Shown piece after piece: positions 1 to 11,100 of a stretch of DNA of 64,000 nt. The stretch comes from Opitutia bacterium ISCC 52 (GTDB lineage: Bacteria; Verrucomicrobiota; Verrucomicrobiia; Opitutales; UBA2995): positions 2,685,894 through 2,749,893 of the forward strand of contig CP076040.1 of NCBI GenBank assembly GCA_014529675.2, in the 5' to 3' direction. A program made the translations under genes and the position numbers. The notes beneath the pieces are model-generated. The model was given only the letters and a program-made list of their open reading frames with translations. It made no database searches and had not been told where the DNA came from. The number at the start of each line of letters is the position of its first letter. Positions within the stretch are counted from its first letter, which is position 1.

Positions 1-694
1 CCTTAGCTTTCAATTGCCCATGCATGTCGGCCAGCACTTCCAGGCGATCGATATAAGTATTTGCAACTTCTTCGAGCCAGACCGTGGCCCAGATGCCGGA
101 AGAAGGCGTATACCATATCCCGCTATTGTTGCGCTTCTGTTTACCACGCAGTTGGTAAAGGTCCGGATCGTCCGTGCCGTCGACGACTCGAAGCTCAATA
201 GAGTTCTTTCCTCTCTTGGCTGCATCGGTGATATCAAAACCAAATGGCAAGTTCCCTCCAATGTGATCACCAACCATCTCGCCATTGACCCACACCATAC
301 ATTTGTAATCGACCCCTTCAAAGTTAAGCAACAATCTGTCTTTTGGAGCTGCCTTCAGATTGAACTCATGATGGTACCAAATGACTTCGCTGGGCTCCAA
401 GCGTCGGCCCACACCTGAAAGCGGGGTTTCCAAAGCGAACGGCACTAAAATCTCACTTTCCCACTCAGAAGGTCGAGCCGCGGTATTCTTAGTCACGGCA
501 AACTTCCACAGCCCATTCAGATTCGTCCAATTCTCTCGAACCATCTGAGGTCTGGGGTAATCACGCCACGCATTATCTGGAGTAACTTTTTCACCCCAGG
601 GTGTTAGCATCGTGTTTTCTGCTGGTTTCCAGTCGCTGGCAAAAGATGACAAAGAAGCACATGCCAGTATCAACAATAAGAATCGTAGTTTCAT
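1..694 (-). CDS. Glycoside hydrolase family 2 protein, N-terminal part (cut by window edge)
   Basis: The reading frame is open from an ATG at 694 to the left edge, giving about 231 residues; the catalytic part lies outside. It starts with a signal peptide (MKLRFLLLILACASLSSFA). It continues into a typical GH2 sugar-binding jelly roll with an ENWTNLNGLWKF block near residue 53, a VIWYHHEF block, a YKCMVWVNGEMVGDHIGG strand and a GIWYTPSSGIWATVWLE segment. These are standard landmarks of beta-galactosidase/beta-glucuronidase-like enzymes. The protein is probably secreted and acts on a polysaccharide or oligosaccharide; the substrate cannot be told from this half. It is divergent from the PSD1/DUF1501 genes. 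Family call firm, specificity unknown. Confidence 0.85.
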   Translation of the reverse strand, partial: MKLRFLLLILACASLSSFASDWKPAENTMLTPWGEKVTPDNAWRDYPRPQMVRENWTNLNGLWKFAVTKNTAARPSEWESEILVPFALETPLSGVGRRLEPSEVIWYHHEFNLKAAPKDRLLLNFEGVDYKCMVWVNGEMVGDHIGGNLPFGFDITDAAKRGKNSIELRVVDGTDDPDLYQLRGKQKRNNSGIWYTPSSGIWATVWLEEVANTYIDRLEVLADMHGQLKAK

Positions 695-852
695 AGGTAA
701 GATCAGTGAAATGAAAGGGTGCACAAATTGGTATTGAGCATCAATCCAGTACTTTCTTGACCGTCACACCCCCTATTATCCAGCCAACCGATTTGAGTTG
801 AAGATCAGGCGAACAAGATTTACAACTCCACAAGCGTTTCTTTCTGGAAAGT

Positions 853-1005
853 TGCGTTAAAGAAAAGCCCTATCACTTCCGAGACATTCACAACACGATC
901 TTACATCAGCTGGGTATTGATCAAAACCAGTTGACCTACCCGCACCTGGGAAGAGATGAGCGACTCACCTTTCTCGAAGGTGGATTGATCGAAGATATTA
1001 TTTAA
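853..1005 (+). pseudogene. Remnant of a DUF1501 protein C-terminus
   Basis: Within the 425-base gap between the GH2 gene and the PSD1 gene, one plus-strand frame ending in TAA at 1003-1005 encodes about 47 residues matching the extreme C-terminus of DUF1501 proteins. Landmarks are EKPYHFRDIHNTILHQLG, then LTYPHLGRDERLT and a final GGLIEDII. The intact DUF1501 protein encoded at 4224-5651 ends with the same pattern ([38 protein letters not shown]). Upstream of about 850 the frame no longer resembles the family and no start is visible. I read it as the tail of a lost gene copy, left just upstream of the surviving PSD1-DUF1501 pair. The rest of the gap (695-852, 1006-1119) shows nothing I can identify. 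Confidence 0.75.
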
Positions 1006-1119
1006 TTCTCTTAGGAAAATGTTACGGTCGAACCGTCCTATCTTTACAAGCACTGAAGCTTCTTTAAATAGGAGGTCTAAGAATACCTCTGCCAATCAGG
1101 TTGAGCATCTACCCATACA

Positions 1120-4100
1120 ATGAACCGTAGTTTCCCATTAGTCCTCCTTGGCCTTATACCCTACCTACTCTATTCGAAGACAGAATCTATTGATTACAGC
1201 CGCGATATTCTTCCCATTTTGTCGCAAAACTGTTTCGAATGTCACGGCCCAGACGAGGGGACCAGAGAAGCCGACCTCCGCCTCGATACGCCGGATGGTG
1301 CTTATGCAGATATATTTGGAGCCGTTGCGGTTAAACCAGGCTACCCTGAGGACAGTGAACTGATATATCGAATCGAGGTGAAGGATAAGGATGACATGAT
1401 GCCACCACCCGATTCCAAAAAAACTCTCTCCACTGAAGAAAAAGAGCTGCTTCACACCTGGATAAAGGAAGGTGGTCAATACGACTCTCACTGGGCCTTT
1501 CAAATTCCCAAGAAAGCAGATATCCCAAATGGAGCAAAACACCCGGTAGATTTCTGGGTTCGTGCGCGACTTAGCGAGGAAAGTCTCGATCCCTCAAACC
1601 CTGCAAATCCAAACACTTTAATCCGGCGAATCTCTCTCGACCTGACTGGACTTCCACCGAGCCCTCAAGAAATAGAGGCCTACCTCAGAGCCTATAAGAA
1701 GAACTCAAAAAGAGCCACCGAAGCTTTGATAGATGACTTGATGGCGCGCCCCACTTTTGGTGAAAAATGGGCCAGGCACTGGTTAGACATAGCACGATAT
1801 TCAGATACCAACGGATTCGAAAAAGATAAACCCCGCGACCAATGGGCTTACCGGGATTGGGTAATCAATGCCATCAACGATGATTTGCCCTATGACCAAT
1901 TCCTGATTGAGCAACTTGCGGGTGATCTAATTCCCAATCGTACTCAGGACCAACTCATCGCAAGCGGTTTTATGCGCAATGGCATGGTTAATGAGGAAGG
2001 AGCTATCGTCCCAGAGCAATTTAGACTGGAAGGTATCTTTGATCGAATGGATACTTTTGGGAAAGCCACCATTGGATTGACACTTCAATGTGCACAATGC
2101 CACACCCATAAATTTGATCCTATCACCCATGACGAATACTTTCAATTGTTTGCTTTTTTTAACGAAACTCACGAGGCCAAATCCTGGATTTATAGCGATA
2201 AACAATTGTCCAAAATCCAGAATATAAAAAGCGAGATTGTTAATCTTGAAAACCAAATCCGCAAACAAAGGCCACTATGGGCTGAAGAGTTAGCGCAATG
2301 GAAGAAAGAGCAGATTCAAACGGATTCTATTTGGGAAGTCTGGGACACTCATGTTCAAGATTGGAAAGGCGGCCTCAACCATCCCGAAGAATTGGATGAT
2401 CACAGTATACTCACCTTGGGCCATCCAACTGTAACGGGGTATTCCATTATTGAAGGCGAAATCAAATTGCCCACAATTACGGGTATCCGCTTGGAAGCCC
2501 TCCTTCACGGAGACCAACCTTTTAATGGACCAGGAAGAAGCTATTGGGGCACGTTTGCCATCAGTGAAATGGAAGTTTACCGCAAATCTCCAGGAGAGGA
2601 AGAATGGACAAAGGTAGAGTTGAAAAACGCATCCGCTGATTTTGAAACTAAAAGAGTTCCTTTGAAGAAGTACTTCCGACACAAAGTAAAAGATCCGAAT
2701 AACGAGCGACTTGTTGGCCCAGTTGAGTTCATGATTGATGGAGACGAAACGACAGCTTGGGCCCCAGACCGTGGTCCGGTATTGCGACATACTGAATCAG
2801 TGGCCGTCATTCAATTTGACGGCAGCCTAAGTTTACCGGAGGGAAGTCAGTTAAAAATCCACCTCATTCAAAATCATGGTGGCGATGGAAATGACCGGGA
2901 AAATCAACAACTGGGGCGATATCGTTTTTCGTTAAGCACAGCAGCAGCCCCTCAAGCTCCTACTTACGACCATGCAGTAACCCTCGCATTGCAAAAAATT
3001 CAATCTGGCTTGTCGGACACTGAGGAGAAAACACTATTTCGAGCATGGCGACAAAGTGTAGACGAACTGGAATTGGAAAATAAGGAAATCGCCGAGCTTG
3101 AGGCCAACTATCCAGAGGCAAGAACGAGTGTGCTTCATTCCAAGGATACAACTGAAGAATTAGCCAGAGTAACCCGCCTATTAGATCGTGGCACATGGGA
3201 CAGCCCTAAACACGAAATCAAAAGAAACACTCCAGCTGTCCTTAACCCGATGCTGGAGAAAGATCCTACACGCCTCGACCTGGCAAATTGGGTAACAAGC
3301 GACGAAGCTCCACTCACAGCTAGAGTTCAAGTAAACCGAGTATGGCAGGCATTTTTTGGTACCGGGCTAGTAACCACATCTGAAGATTTTGGAACCCGAG
3401 CGCCAAAACCAGAATACCTAGAAATTCTCGACTGGCTAGCGGTTGATTTCATGGAAAACAACTGGAGCCTGAAAACGCTCATAAAAACAATTCTCGTTAG
3501 TGAAACCTACCAACAAAGCTCACAATTATCCGAGGAGTTGAATAAACGTGATCCGCGTAATGTGCTGCTGGCGCGTGGCCCCCGATTTAGAGCAGAGGCG
3601 GAGGTGGTTCGCGATATAGCATTAGCAGCCTCCGGCTTACTCACCCATAAGTTGGGAGGACCAAGCATTTATCCTCCTGTGCCTCAATCGGTCTTGGACT
3701 ATAATTACGTAAAGCCCGATTACTGGGATCCAGCAACCGATGATAACCGCTATCGTCGTTCATTGTATCTATTTCGAAAACGATCTATGCCCGATCCGGT
3801 GTTGTCATCATTTGATGCCCCGAATGCTGATGTTTCATGCGCACGTCGCGTTCGGTCAAATACCCCTCTTTCCGCACTGACCTCACTCAATGAAACTATT
3901 TTCGTAGAAGCATCCCAGGGCCTTGCACTCAGAATATTGAGAGAAGGCGGCACCAATGATTCAGATCGCGTCAACTACGGTTATCTTCTGACGACCGGCA
4001 GACCAGCATCACGTTACGAAACCAAGGAAATTCTAAACCTAATTAATTCACAAAAAGATCGCCTTGCAGAAGGATGGTTGGACATTCGTAAAATCGCTTT

Positions 4101-4218
4101 TCGGACCCCCGACACCCCTCAGGAATTACCGAAAGGAATCAGCCCACTCGATGTCGCCTCATGGACCATCGCCTCACGCGTGCTATTGAATCTCGATGAA
4201 ACGCTGACTAAAAACTAA
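1120..4218 (+). CDS. PSD1 and planctomycete cytochrome C domain protein (DUF1549/DUF1553)
   Basis: This 1032-residue secreted protein belongs to the PVC-type cytochrome family. A short hydrophobic N-terminus precedes a haem-binding CxxCH at residues 38-42 (CFECH, planctomycete cytochrome C domain). A DUF1549 block follows at roughly 145-345, containing [17 protein letters not shown] and a second [11 protein letters not shown] motif. A less conserved middle with a carbohydrate-binding-like region comes next, then DUF1553 from about 720 to 980 ([30 protein letters not shown]). The DUF1501 gene starts 6 bases after its stop, the usual pairing in Verrucomicrobiota and Planctomycetota. The biochemical role of the pair is not established; export and involvement in polysaccharide or sulfate-ester metabolism are inferred from family context. 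Confidence 0.9.
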   Translation: MNRSFPLVLLGLIPYLLYSKTESIDYSRDILPILSQNCFECHGPDEGTREADLRLDTPDGAYADIFGAVAVKPGYPEDSELIYRIEVKDKDDMMPPPDSKKTLSTEEKELLHTWIKEGGQYDSHWAFQIPKKADIPNGAKHPVDFWVRARLSEESLDPSNPANPNTLIRRISLDLTGLPPSPQEIEAYLRAYKKNSKRATEALIDDLMARPTFGEKWARHWLDIARYSDTNGFEKDKPRDQWAYRDWVINAINDDLPYDQFLIEQLAGDLIPNRTQDQLIASGFMRNGMVNEEGAIVPEQFRLEGIFDRMDTFGKATIGLTLQCAQCHTHKFDPITHDEYFQLFAFFNETHEAKSWIYSDKQLSKIQNIKSEIVNLENQIRKQRPLWAEELAQWKKEQIQTDSIWEVWDTHVQDWKGGLNHPEELDDHSILTLGHPTVTGYSIIEGEIKLPTITGIRLEALLHGDQPFNGPGRSYWGTFAISEMEVYRKSPGEEEWTKVELKNASADFETKRVPLKKYFRHKVKDPNNERLVGPVEFMIDGDETTAWAPDRGPVLRHTESVAVIQFDGSLSLPEGSQLKIHLIQNHGGDGNDRENQQLGRYRFSLSTAAAPQAPTYDHAVTLALQKIQSGLSDTEEKTLFRAWRQSVDELELENKEIAELEANYPEARTSVLHSKDTTEELARVTRLLDRGTWDSPKHEIKRNTPAVLNPMLEKDPTRLDLANWVTSDEAPLTARVQVNRVWQAFFGTGLVTTSEDFGTRAPKPEYLEILDWLAVDFMENNWSLKTLIKTILVSETYQQSSQLSEELNKRDPRNVLLARGPRFRAEAEVVRDIALAASGLLTHKLGGPSIYPPVPQSVLDYNYVKPDYWDPATDDNRYRRSLYLFRKRSMPDPVLSSFDAPNADVSCARRVRSNTPLSALTSLNETIFVEASQGLALRILREGGTNDSDRVNYGYLLTTGRPASRYETKEILNLINSQKDRLAEGWLDIRKIAFRTPDTPQELPKGISPLDVASWTIASRVLLNLDETLTKN

Positions 4219-4223
4219 GCGTC

Positions 4224-5651
4224 ATGGAAAAAGAAATACAAAAGGAATTCGCAACTTTTCAAACACGCCGTTGGTTTCTTAAGAACTGCGGAGTCGGCAT
4301 GGCTGGTCTGGCGCTTAATTCAATGTTAGCGCGTGACGGAACCGGAGCATATTCGCCAAATCCGCTAGCCCCAAAAGCATCTCATTTTACGCCTACGGCG
4401 AAAAGGGTAATCTATATTTTCCAGGCAGGTGGACCGAGCCACATTGACCTTTTTGATCCTAAGCCCGAATTAGTAAAACGTAACGGGCAACTGCCACCTG
4501 CAGAGTTGCTAAAAGATTATCGTGCCGCTTTTATTAAGCCAAACTCCGCCCTATACGGCTCCGAGTTTAAATTTAGCCACCAAGGCCAAAGTGGATTTGA
4601 AATTAGCGAATTATTACCCCACATAGGAAAACATGTAGACGACATATGCTTTATTCGCTCGATGCATACTGATGCAGTAAACCATGCTCCTGCTCAAATA
4701 TTTATGAGCACAGGCCATCAACAGTTTGGCCGACCGAGCCTTGGGGCTTGGAGCCTCTACGGACTGGGAAGCGAAACAGAAGAACTTCCCGGATACGTCG
4801 TTTTAACCAGTGCCAAAGGAACCAGCGGCGGGGCAAGTAACTATGGATGCGGATTCCTGCCGACCATCTATAACGGTGTTCCTTTTCGTGGAACTGGAGA
4901 TCCCATACTTTACTTGTCTAACCCTATAGGCTACGACCGACAGGCCCAGCGCGCTTCTCTCGACACCCTAAAGAGGCTCAATCAACAAACATTGGATACC
5001 ACAGCGGATCCAGAAACAGCAGCGCGAATTCAAGCCTACGAAACAGCCTATCGTTTGCAGACGAGTGCACCCGAGCTTATGGACCTGAGGCAAGAGTCTC
5101 AGACGACACTTGATTCGTATATGATCAAAGATGTCAAAGAGTCGAATTTTGCGCGCAATTGCCTACTCGCCCGACGACTTCTAGAACGAGACGTTCGTTT
5201 TGTTCAGCTCTTTCACGAAGCCTGGGATCAGCACGGCAACCTGGTGGATGGACATACCAAAAACTGTAAAGATACCGACCAACCTGTGGCAGCGCTTCTA
5301 CAGGACCTCAAGGACCGCGATATGTTGAAGGACACACTGGTCGTATGGGGTGGTGAATTCGGACGGACTCCGATGACCCAAAGCCAGGGAGACAAAGATG
5401 GCCGAGACCACCATAATAAGGCATTCACCATGTGGCTGGCAGGTGGAGGAGTAAAGGGTGGCCATGTTCATGGAGCTACGGATGAGTTCGGATTTAATAT
5501 AACTGAAAAACCGGTACATGTTCATGACCTTAACGCTACCCTTCTCCATATACTCGGCTTCGATCACGAACGATTGACCTACCGCTTTCAAGGAAGAGAC
5601 TTCCGACTTACCGATGTTGATGGGCACGTGGTTCATGATATCTTAGCTTAA
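4224..5651 (+). CDS. DUF1501 family protein, Tat-exported
   Basis: This 475-residue protein has an alkaline-phosphatase/sulfatase-like fold. The N-terminus carries a near-perfect twin-arginine signal (TRRWFLK at residues 14-20, followed by GVGMAGLAL), so export in folded form is likely. Family landmarks include [43 protein letters not shown], and the C-terminal [12 protein letters not shown] with [13 protein letters not shown]. It follows the PSD1 gene by 6 bases and precedes the esterase gene by 5, so the three are almost certainly one operon. The family is usually encoded next to PSD1 proteins; its enzymatic activity is not settled. A second, decayed copy of its C-terminus lies at 853-1005. 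Confidence 0.9.
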   Translation: MEKEIQKEFATFQTRRWFLKNCGVGMAGLALNSMLARDGTGAYSPNPLAPKASHFTPTAKRVIYIFQAGGPSHIDLFDPKPELVKRNGQLPPAELLKDYRAAFIKPNSALYGSEFKFSHQGQSGFEISELLPHIGKHVDDICFIRSMHTDAVNHAPAQIFMSTGHQQFGRPSLGAWSLYGLGSETEELPGYVVLTSAKGTSGGASNYGCGFLPTIYNGVPFRGTGDPILYLSNPIGYDRQAQRASLDTLKRLNQQTLDTTADPETAARIQAYETAYRLQTSAPELMDLRQESQTTLDSYMIKDVKESNFARNCLLARRLLERDVRFVQLFHEAWDQHGNLVDGHTKNCKDTDQPVAALLQDLKDRDMLKDTLVVWGGEFGRTPMTQSQGDKDGRDHHNKAFTMWLAGGGVKGGHVHGATDEFGFNITEKPVHVHDLNATLLHILGFDHERLTYRFQGRDFRLTDVDGHVVHDILA

Positions 5652-5656
5652 ACTTT

Positions 5657-6538
5657 ATGAGATCTACCCTACTACTATTTATCGCTCTCCTCGGAGCTCC
5701 ATTGACAACGCAAGCAGCCGACCCGGATGTATTTGATCTTTGGCCAGGCGAAGCCCCCGGAGAAATAAAAGACCTACCTCCAGAAGGCGATACAACTGGA
5801 GAAGACGGTAGAAAGGTTGCCGGAAAAAGTGTCATTCGTTTAGGCAATGTTTCCACGCCTCAAATCGCTGTCTATAAACCTGCAGCAGGAAAAAATAGTG
5901 AAACAGCTGTCATCGTTGCGCCAGGAGGTGGCTACAACATTCTCGCTTACGATTTAGAAGGGACCGAAGTTGTCCAATGGCTCAACTCAGTAGGGGTAAC
6001 AGCAATTCTTCTAAAATACCGCGTTCCCAGACGGCACCCTGAACAACACATGAAGTGGAAGGCTGGCGTACAAGATGCTCAACGAGCTGTAAGCGTAGTC
6101 CGCAGTCGCGCCAAAGATTTGGGCATTGATCCAAATAAAATTGGTCTCATGGGATTCTCCGCAGGTGCCCATGCATCTGGAATGGCAACACTACTAAATA
6201 CCCGTCAATACCCCTGGGTTGACGGACATGACCAGTTTTCCTACAAACCCAATTTCACGGGACTCATCTATCTTGGTTATAACCTACACGACGAACCCGG
6301 CGTAGAGTTCTCCCCAGATTTACCACCTTTCTTCATGGCCGTATCACAGGACGACAGTGATCGGGGCATTTTGTGCGCCCAATTATTTGTCGAACTTAAG
6401 AAGGTCGATGTACCCTCTGAACTGCACATCTATGAAAATGGAGGCCATGGCTATGGGCTGCGTCCAACTGGTAAACCAGTCACCGGTTGGAATCACGATA
6501 TGGCAGCGTGGATGAAACAGATTGGAATGGTGAAGTAA
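5657..6538 (+). CDS. Secreted alpha/beta hydrolase (esterase/lipase, BD-FAE-like)
   Basis: The 293-residue protein has a cleavable signal peptide (residues 1-20, ending TQA). The fold shows an oxyanion-type loop PGGGY at 89-93, the nucleophile elbow GFSAGAH with Ser168, and a C-terminal GGHGYG region supplying the likely catalytic His. It resembles the acetyl-xylan or feruloyl esterase-like hydrolases often found with sulfatases and glycosidases in PVC bacteria. It is the third gene of the PSD1-DUF1501 operon (5-base spacing), so removal of ester decorations from a polysaccharide is plausible. The exact substrate is unknown. Confidence 0.85.
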   Translation: MRSTLLLFIALLGAPLTTQAADPDVFDLWPGEAPGEIKDLPPEGDTTGEDGRKVAGKSVIRLGNVSTPQIAVYKPAAGKNSETAVIVAPGGGYNILAYDLEGTEVVQWLNSVGVTAILLKYRVPRRHPEQHMKWKAGVQDAQRAVSVVRSRAKDLGIDPNKIGLMGFSAGAHASGMATLLNTRQYPWVDGHDQFSYKPNFTGLIYLGYNLHDEPGVEFSPDLPPFFMAVSQDDSDRGILCAQLFVELKKVDVPSELHIYENGGHGYGLRPTGKPVTGWNHDMAAWMKQIGMVK

Positions 6539-6546
6539 TTATTAAT

Positions 6547-6578
6547 GGGGACGACGCCCTCGGCGAGGTCGCCGTACC
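6547..6578 (-). repeat. GC-rich intergenic repeat copy (GGTAGGGCGACC/CGCCGAG family)
   Basis: Read on the minus strand, this starts GGTACGGCGACCTCGCCGAG and continues GGGCGTC. It resembles elements at 18446-18476 (GGCAGGGCGACC...CGCCGAG), 18235-18262 and 35540-35568. All share a GG(T/C)A-GGG start and a CGCCGAG core flanked by complementary arms. It lies between the esterase stop and the haem-domain remnant. Family membership is judged by eye. Confidence 0.45.
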
Positions 6579-6591
6579 TTAAGATTCTCCA

Positions 6592-6786
6592 CTATTCAGA
6601 ATACACAGGATGTTCGTAGTGCCCACCTGCCATGATATAGGCAAGTAGGTCTAGGACCTCTTCTTCATTGAGAGGTGTAAGTAAACCAGGCGGCATACTG
6701 GACACAGCTAACGGAACGATCGACTCTATATCCGAGTTTGAAATGCGTTCGATCTGTGTAGGATTTAGGGCAACTGAAAACTCGAC
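6592..6786 (-). pseudogene. Remnant of a PVC-type haem-binding dehydrogenase C-terminus
   Basis: On the minus strand, the frame ending in TAG at 6592-6594 encodes about 64 residues matching the final segment of PVC-type membrane-bound dehydrogenases. Landmarks are VALNPTQIERISNSDIESI, then SSMPPGLLTPLNEEEVLDLL and AYIMAGGHY. The usual family ending is a polar SxMPxGLL-(5-7)-EEEVxDLxAYLxSGG pattern. Going upstream, in-frame TGA codons occur at once (6787-6789 and 6799-6801) and similarity stops. The LMW phosphatase gene begins at 6826 on the opposite strand. It is therefore the tail of a deleted gene, convergent with the esterase operon. A full-length relative is at 54295-57207. Confidence 0.75.
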
Positions 6787-6825
6787 TCAAGAACGCAATC
6801 ACGCCAAAACAAGCCCTTCTCAATT

Positions 6826-7299
6826 ATGGACCCTTACAAAGTGTTATTTGTCTGCTGGGGCAATATATGCCGCTCACCAGCAGCTCATTGTGTTTTCCAG
6901 AAGAAGATTTTCGAGCGAGGCCTCGAAGACCAAATCGCCTGCGATTCAGCTGGTACGATCAATGCCCATGCCGGAAATTCACCCGATTCCCGAATGCAAA
7001 AAGCAGGTGCACGCCGCTCAATTCCCTTTTTTGGTCATTCGAGAAAGTATCAAACCAGTGACTTCCATGAATTTGATCTCATTCTTGCTATGGATCACAG
7101 CAACCTTGCGGATCTCCAATCCGCCTGGCCATCCGATGATTGCCGAGCAGAACTGAAACTCTTCGGACATTTCGTAAATGCCAAATCGCCACCGGAAGTC
7201 CCTGACCCCTATTATGGAGGTAGCCAAGGGTTTGATATCGTACTGGATATGGTCGAGGAGGGTTGCGATCAACTGATCGAGCATATTTTGAACCGCTAG
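6826..7299 (+). CDS. Low molecular weight protein-tyrosine-phosphatase family protein
   Basis: The protein has 157 residues, the usual family length. The phosphate-binding loop CWGNICRS spans residues 10-17 (C-x5-R-S, nucleophile Cys10, Arg16), and the general acid is Asp127 in the DPYYGG motif. It should hydrolyse phosphotyrosine or phosphoarginine in the cytoplasm. It is followed 4 bases downstream by the fructosamine-kinase-like gene; this LMW-PTP/FN3K pairing is seen in many bacteria and in some species as a fusion. That suggests the two act in handling phosphorylated sugar-protein adducts, which is an inference. Confidence 0.92.
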   Translation: MDPYKVLFVCWGNICRSPAAHCVFQKKIFERGLEDQIACDSAGTINAHAGNSPDSRMQKAGARRSIPFFGHSRKYQTSDFHEFDLILAMDHSNLADLQSAWPSDDCRAELKLFGHFVNAKSPPEVPDPYYGGSQGFDIVLDMVEEGCDQLIEHILNR

Positions 7300-7303
7300 A
7301 GAC

Positions 7304-8176
7304 ATGTGGAATTCGATTTGCCAGAAATTGTCAGATCAACTCAACAAGCCAATCGCGTATAGGTCTCACCGATCCGTGTCAGGCGGATGCATTCACACTG
7401 CCAGTGCTTTAGAAACCAGCGACGGCTATTTCTTTATTAAAGCTAATCAGGCAGACAGGCTTACCATGTTTTCAGCAGAAGCACAGGGACTGGAAGCCAT
7501 CCGTGCGACTGATACCATCCGCTGCCCTGAAGTCTACTTTCATGACTTGATAGATGATCAAGCCGTTCTCGTCATGGAATATATTCCGATGGAAAGTGCT
7601 CAACCCGGAAGTATGCAAGAGCTCGGAGCACAACTTGCGACTATGCACCAAGCTGAAATGGAATATTTTGGCTGGTCAATCGACAACAACATCGGACTCA
7701 CTTCACAAAAAAACAGTCGCGAAACTGATTGGATAACATTTTTCAGGAAACACCGGCTCGAGTTCCAAATGAATCTGTGCGAGCTGAAAGGACTTTGCAT
7801 TCCAGGGAAAGAAACGCTCTTGAAACACCTGGGAGAATTCTTCGAGGACTATGCCCCACACCCCTCCCTCCTTCATGGGGACCTCTGGGGAGGAAATGTC
7901 GGTTTTGACGAGGATGGGCATCCAATACTTTTTGACCCGGGCTGCTATTTTGGAGACCGCGAAGCAGACCTGGCATTCACAGAGATGTTTGGAGGCTTTA
8001 GTGGGGAATTCTATAAAGCCTACGAGGAGTCATACCCCATCCACGAAGGGTACTCCCATCGGAAACGACTCTACAACATCTACCACGAGTTGAACCACTT
8101 CTACCTCTTTGGTGGTGGGTATGGGAACCAAGCCAAGGAAACCGTCAGTTTCCTCCTAAGTCTCTTAGATCATTGA
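7304..8176 (+). CDS. Fructosamine kinase family protein
   Basis: This 290-residue member of the aminoglycoside-phosphotransferase-like kinase fold would phosphorylate ketosamine (glycated lysine) adducts so that they decompose, a protein-repair function. Visible motifs: the nucleotide-binding N-lobe with YFFIKAN, the hinge VLVMEYIP, the catalytic loop LLHGDLWGGN near residue 190 and the metal-binding FDPGCYFGDREADLAF about 20 residues later. It starts 4 bases after the phosphatase gene and ends overlapping the convergent protease gene by 7 bases (8170-8176). Confidence 0.9.
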   Translation: MWNSICQKLSDQLNKPIAYRSHRSVSGGCIHTASALETSDGYFFIKANQADRLTMFSAEAQGLEAIRATDTIRCPEVYFHDLIDDQAVLVMEYIPMESAQPGSMQELGAQLATMHQAEMEYFGWSIDNNIGLTSQKNSRETDWITFFRKHRLEFQMNLCELKGLCIPGKETLLKHLGEFFEDYAPHPSLLHGDLWGGNVGFDEDGHPILFDPGCYFGDREADLAFTEMFGGFSGEFYKAYEESYPIHEGYSHRKRLYNIYHELNHFYLFGGGYGNQAKETVSFLLSLLDH

Positions 8177-11100
8177 ACTTCGAAAAACTCCAGCAAGGCC
8201 ACTCCTGGAACAGAATCTTCACTGGACACCTGAAAGGTGTATATCCCACTGGTTAAACGGTACAGTTCAGCGGCTTCTTTTTCATCGGGAGGAGGTAGAC
8301 CAAGGTCAATAATTCGGTCTGCCTGCGAGGAATCCATCCAGTCCTCCAATATCATTTCACCACCGTCAGCTGGAACCATTTTCAAGCCGGGATCTTGAAG
8401 CCGTGCCGAAATATCAGTTAAACTAGGGCCAAGAGCGCGCACATAAACTTCTTTCTCAGCGATTCCTGAAATGACCAGTCCACCAATCATAAGTGCCTCA
8501 CCCGAAGAGACCAAAGCACGAGTGGATAGGTTGGTGATCCGGCAGCTCGAACAATCTGTAGTTATATCATAGATCTCCACCATACCTACTGCTTGTGGTT
8601 CATTTTCACCCGCACTCAAAATCACCGTATAACCGCCAGGTGGCAACGTAGCCAATATAGCACTTTCACTACCATCCGTAGGCGGCAAGCCAGCATCCAA
8701 AATCTCCGCAGCATTGGATGCAACCATCCAGTCATCATTCACCAACTCAAACGGATTTGATTGCTGTGAGCGAACCAACCTTAGAGTCGGATTTAGAATC
8801 GTATTAGATATTCCACTACTCTGAAGACTCGGCCCAAGCCCTCGGATATACAAAGTCATGTCCGGGCCAGGTGGTATAGTAAAGCCTCCGATCATAACAT
8901 CAGCACCGCTACCCACTAATCCGCGAGTTGATAAATTTATAAAATTCGTAGCAGAAAGCGTCTTCACAGTCGTGACAGCAGAAACGTCCGTATTACCTTC
9001 GGCCAAGGTGCTTACCCTGTATTCATATTCGGTATCGGGCAGTAACCGCAGATCAATAAACCTGGTAGTGTTAGGTTCTAGGTCTATGACGAACTCCCAG
9101 CTATTTTCACTTAAGATCCGACGATCCACGCGGTACTGAGACTCACCAAAAGAATCATCCTCCCACAAAAGCGAAACTCCCCTACTCGTCGCAGTCGCAG
9201 CAACCAGATTGACCGGAGGATTAATTTTTAATTTTATATCAAGTGTGGCAATCGAGCTGGGGTAATCCTTTCCAGCCAGAGAAGTTATTAACTGATACTC
9301 TCCTGCTTCGCTCGTGGTCACAGAATTTATCACTAGGATCTCAGTATTCTCTCCGGGAATATCGACTCCGTCTTTCTGCCATTGAAAACTATAGGGGCCT
9401 GGATCGGAACTCACAAATTCAGCCATAAAAGTAACCGGATCTACTTCACCCACTGATTGATCATATGGCTCAAGGCGATAATCGAAATACTCAGGCAACA
9501 AGGCCTCCATCAAGTGGCCGTTGTCTCCAATCACTACCATTTTCCCCATAGCAGTGATTCCATGCCAAAGGCTTTGGCTTGTATCTGGATATCGATCCAC
9601 CCAGGTTACACCTCCGTCCTCAGAGGTAGAAAGCTTACCCCCAATACCTGTTGTAAGGAAATAACCATTACGGTAGCCAACCCCATACCAAGCTTCTTTA
9701 TCCTCTTCACGAACCTGAGTCCAAATTTCACCGTCGATCGAATAGTGAATTCTCCCCTGACGCCCGGCATTCACAAACCGCCCCGCGCCAAACTCAAAAT
9801 CTCCGGGTTCTCCGCCAAGGCCCACCGTCTCAATTTTCTCCCAGGCCAAGCCATCAGGACTCCGGTAAAAGTCTTCCCCCGCTAAGGCCAGGAAGATTCC
9901 GTTTCCAAACTCGATGTCTTCGAATCGATCATGCTGCTCATCGTAGGTCTTCGTCCAGCTACGTGCATCTTCCGACACCCAGACTTCGCCCTGGCTTGAA
10001 GATAGCGCACTAATTCCACCGACTCCAACGAACCGCCCATTTCCATATTGGACAGACATAAGACTTATAGAAGTAGGAAGCGTGACTATCTCCCAATCCT
10101 TTCCATTGTCCGATACAATGATTTCAGGACCATCACCAGACCCGACAAATAACCCTCTTCCATAGATCACCTGGAACAAACGGTTGATATTGGGGAATTC
10201 ATAAACTCCCACCTCTTCATAACCAGGAGTCCAATAAACTGCATTATCCAAGCCCACGCTAACAAATACTCCTTTGCCAAAAACAACCTCGCTGTAATTG
10301 ACTGAGCCTACTTCATCAATGGTGGTCCACATATCGAGTGGCTGATTAAGATCATTATCTTCGATAGTCACATGTAAGCTGCTTGGACCCTCCACATCTG
10401 CATCTACGACATTTAATGATAGTAGAAAAGATTCGGGCCCTTCACGAAGTTCATCCTCTAAAATACTTATTTCGATTTCCTTGATCCCCGATTCTCCTTC
10501 AGCCCAGAACAGAGAATTCAAGTCTCCATAGTCGCTAGATTGCTCTGCCATAAAATTAGCCGTTTCTATCGCCACGATAGCGCCAGCCGCTGCATCACCT
10601 AATCGTTCAACGCCTAGCGTTAGGGTGCCATCCCCTTCCCCAACAGTAACCGAAGCAGCCATGAAACGAAAACGAGGATCCGCCTCGTCAAACTGCGCGA
10701 CAACTGCCATGTCCACCATATCCGATAACTCTTGATCTGCAGCTCTAATCAGAGCATTCGACCCCACATAGACTCCCATCATGTACCAAGGCTCAGTTGC
10801 ACGGGCTCGGAATACAGTAGGGCCACCGCTATTACCTGCATAGCTATCTAATGGCTCCCCACCAAAGAAGAGACTATTCGCAAATGAGTAGCCGCCGTCG
10901 TAAACCGAAGAGGGAACCCCACTCAAAACAATCGGTTCGGTTTCCGTCGTTTTATGCATCACCCATTTGCGTGAATCTCCCCCCGAGTATTTGGCAGATG
11001 GATACCCGATTACTTCGTAGAAATTGCGATTGCCCAACAAGCCAGATTCCAACGCACGCGGATGCATGGCCATGTAGCCATAGGGCGTGGCTTCATCGTC

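Noticed and set aside
901-1095. 64-residue minus-strand ORF in the gap before the PSD1 gene
   Set aside because: It lies opposite the DUF1501 remnant, has no recognisable pattern and no ribosome binding site; best explained as the antisense of the remnant.
6668-7156. 162-residue plus-strand ORF overlapping the LMW phosphatase
   Set aside because: It overlaps a firm gene in another frame and its first half is antisense to the haem-domain remnant; composition is not protein-like.
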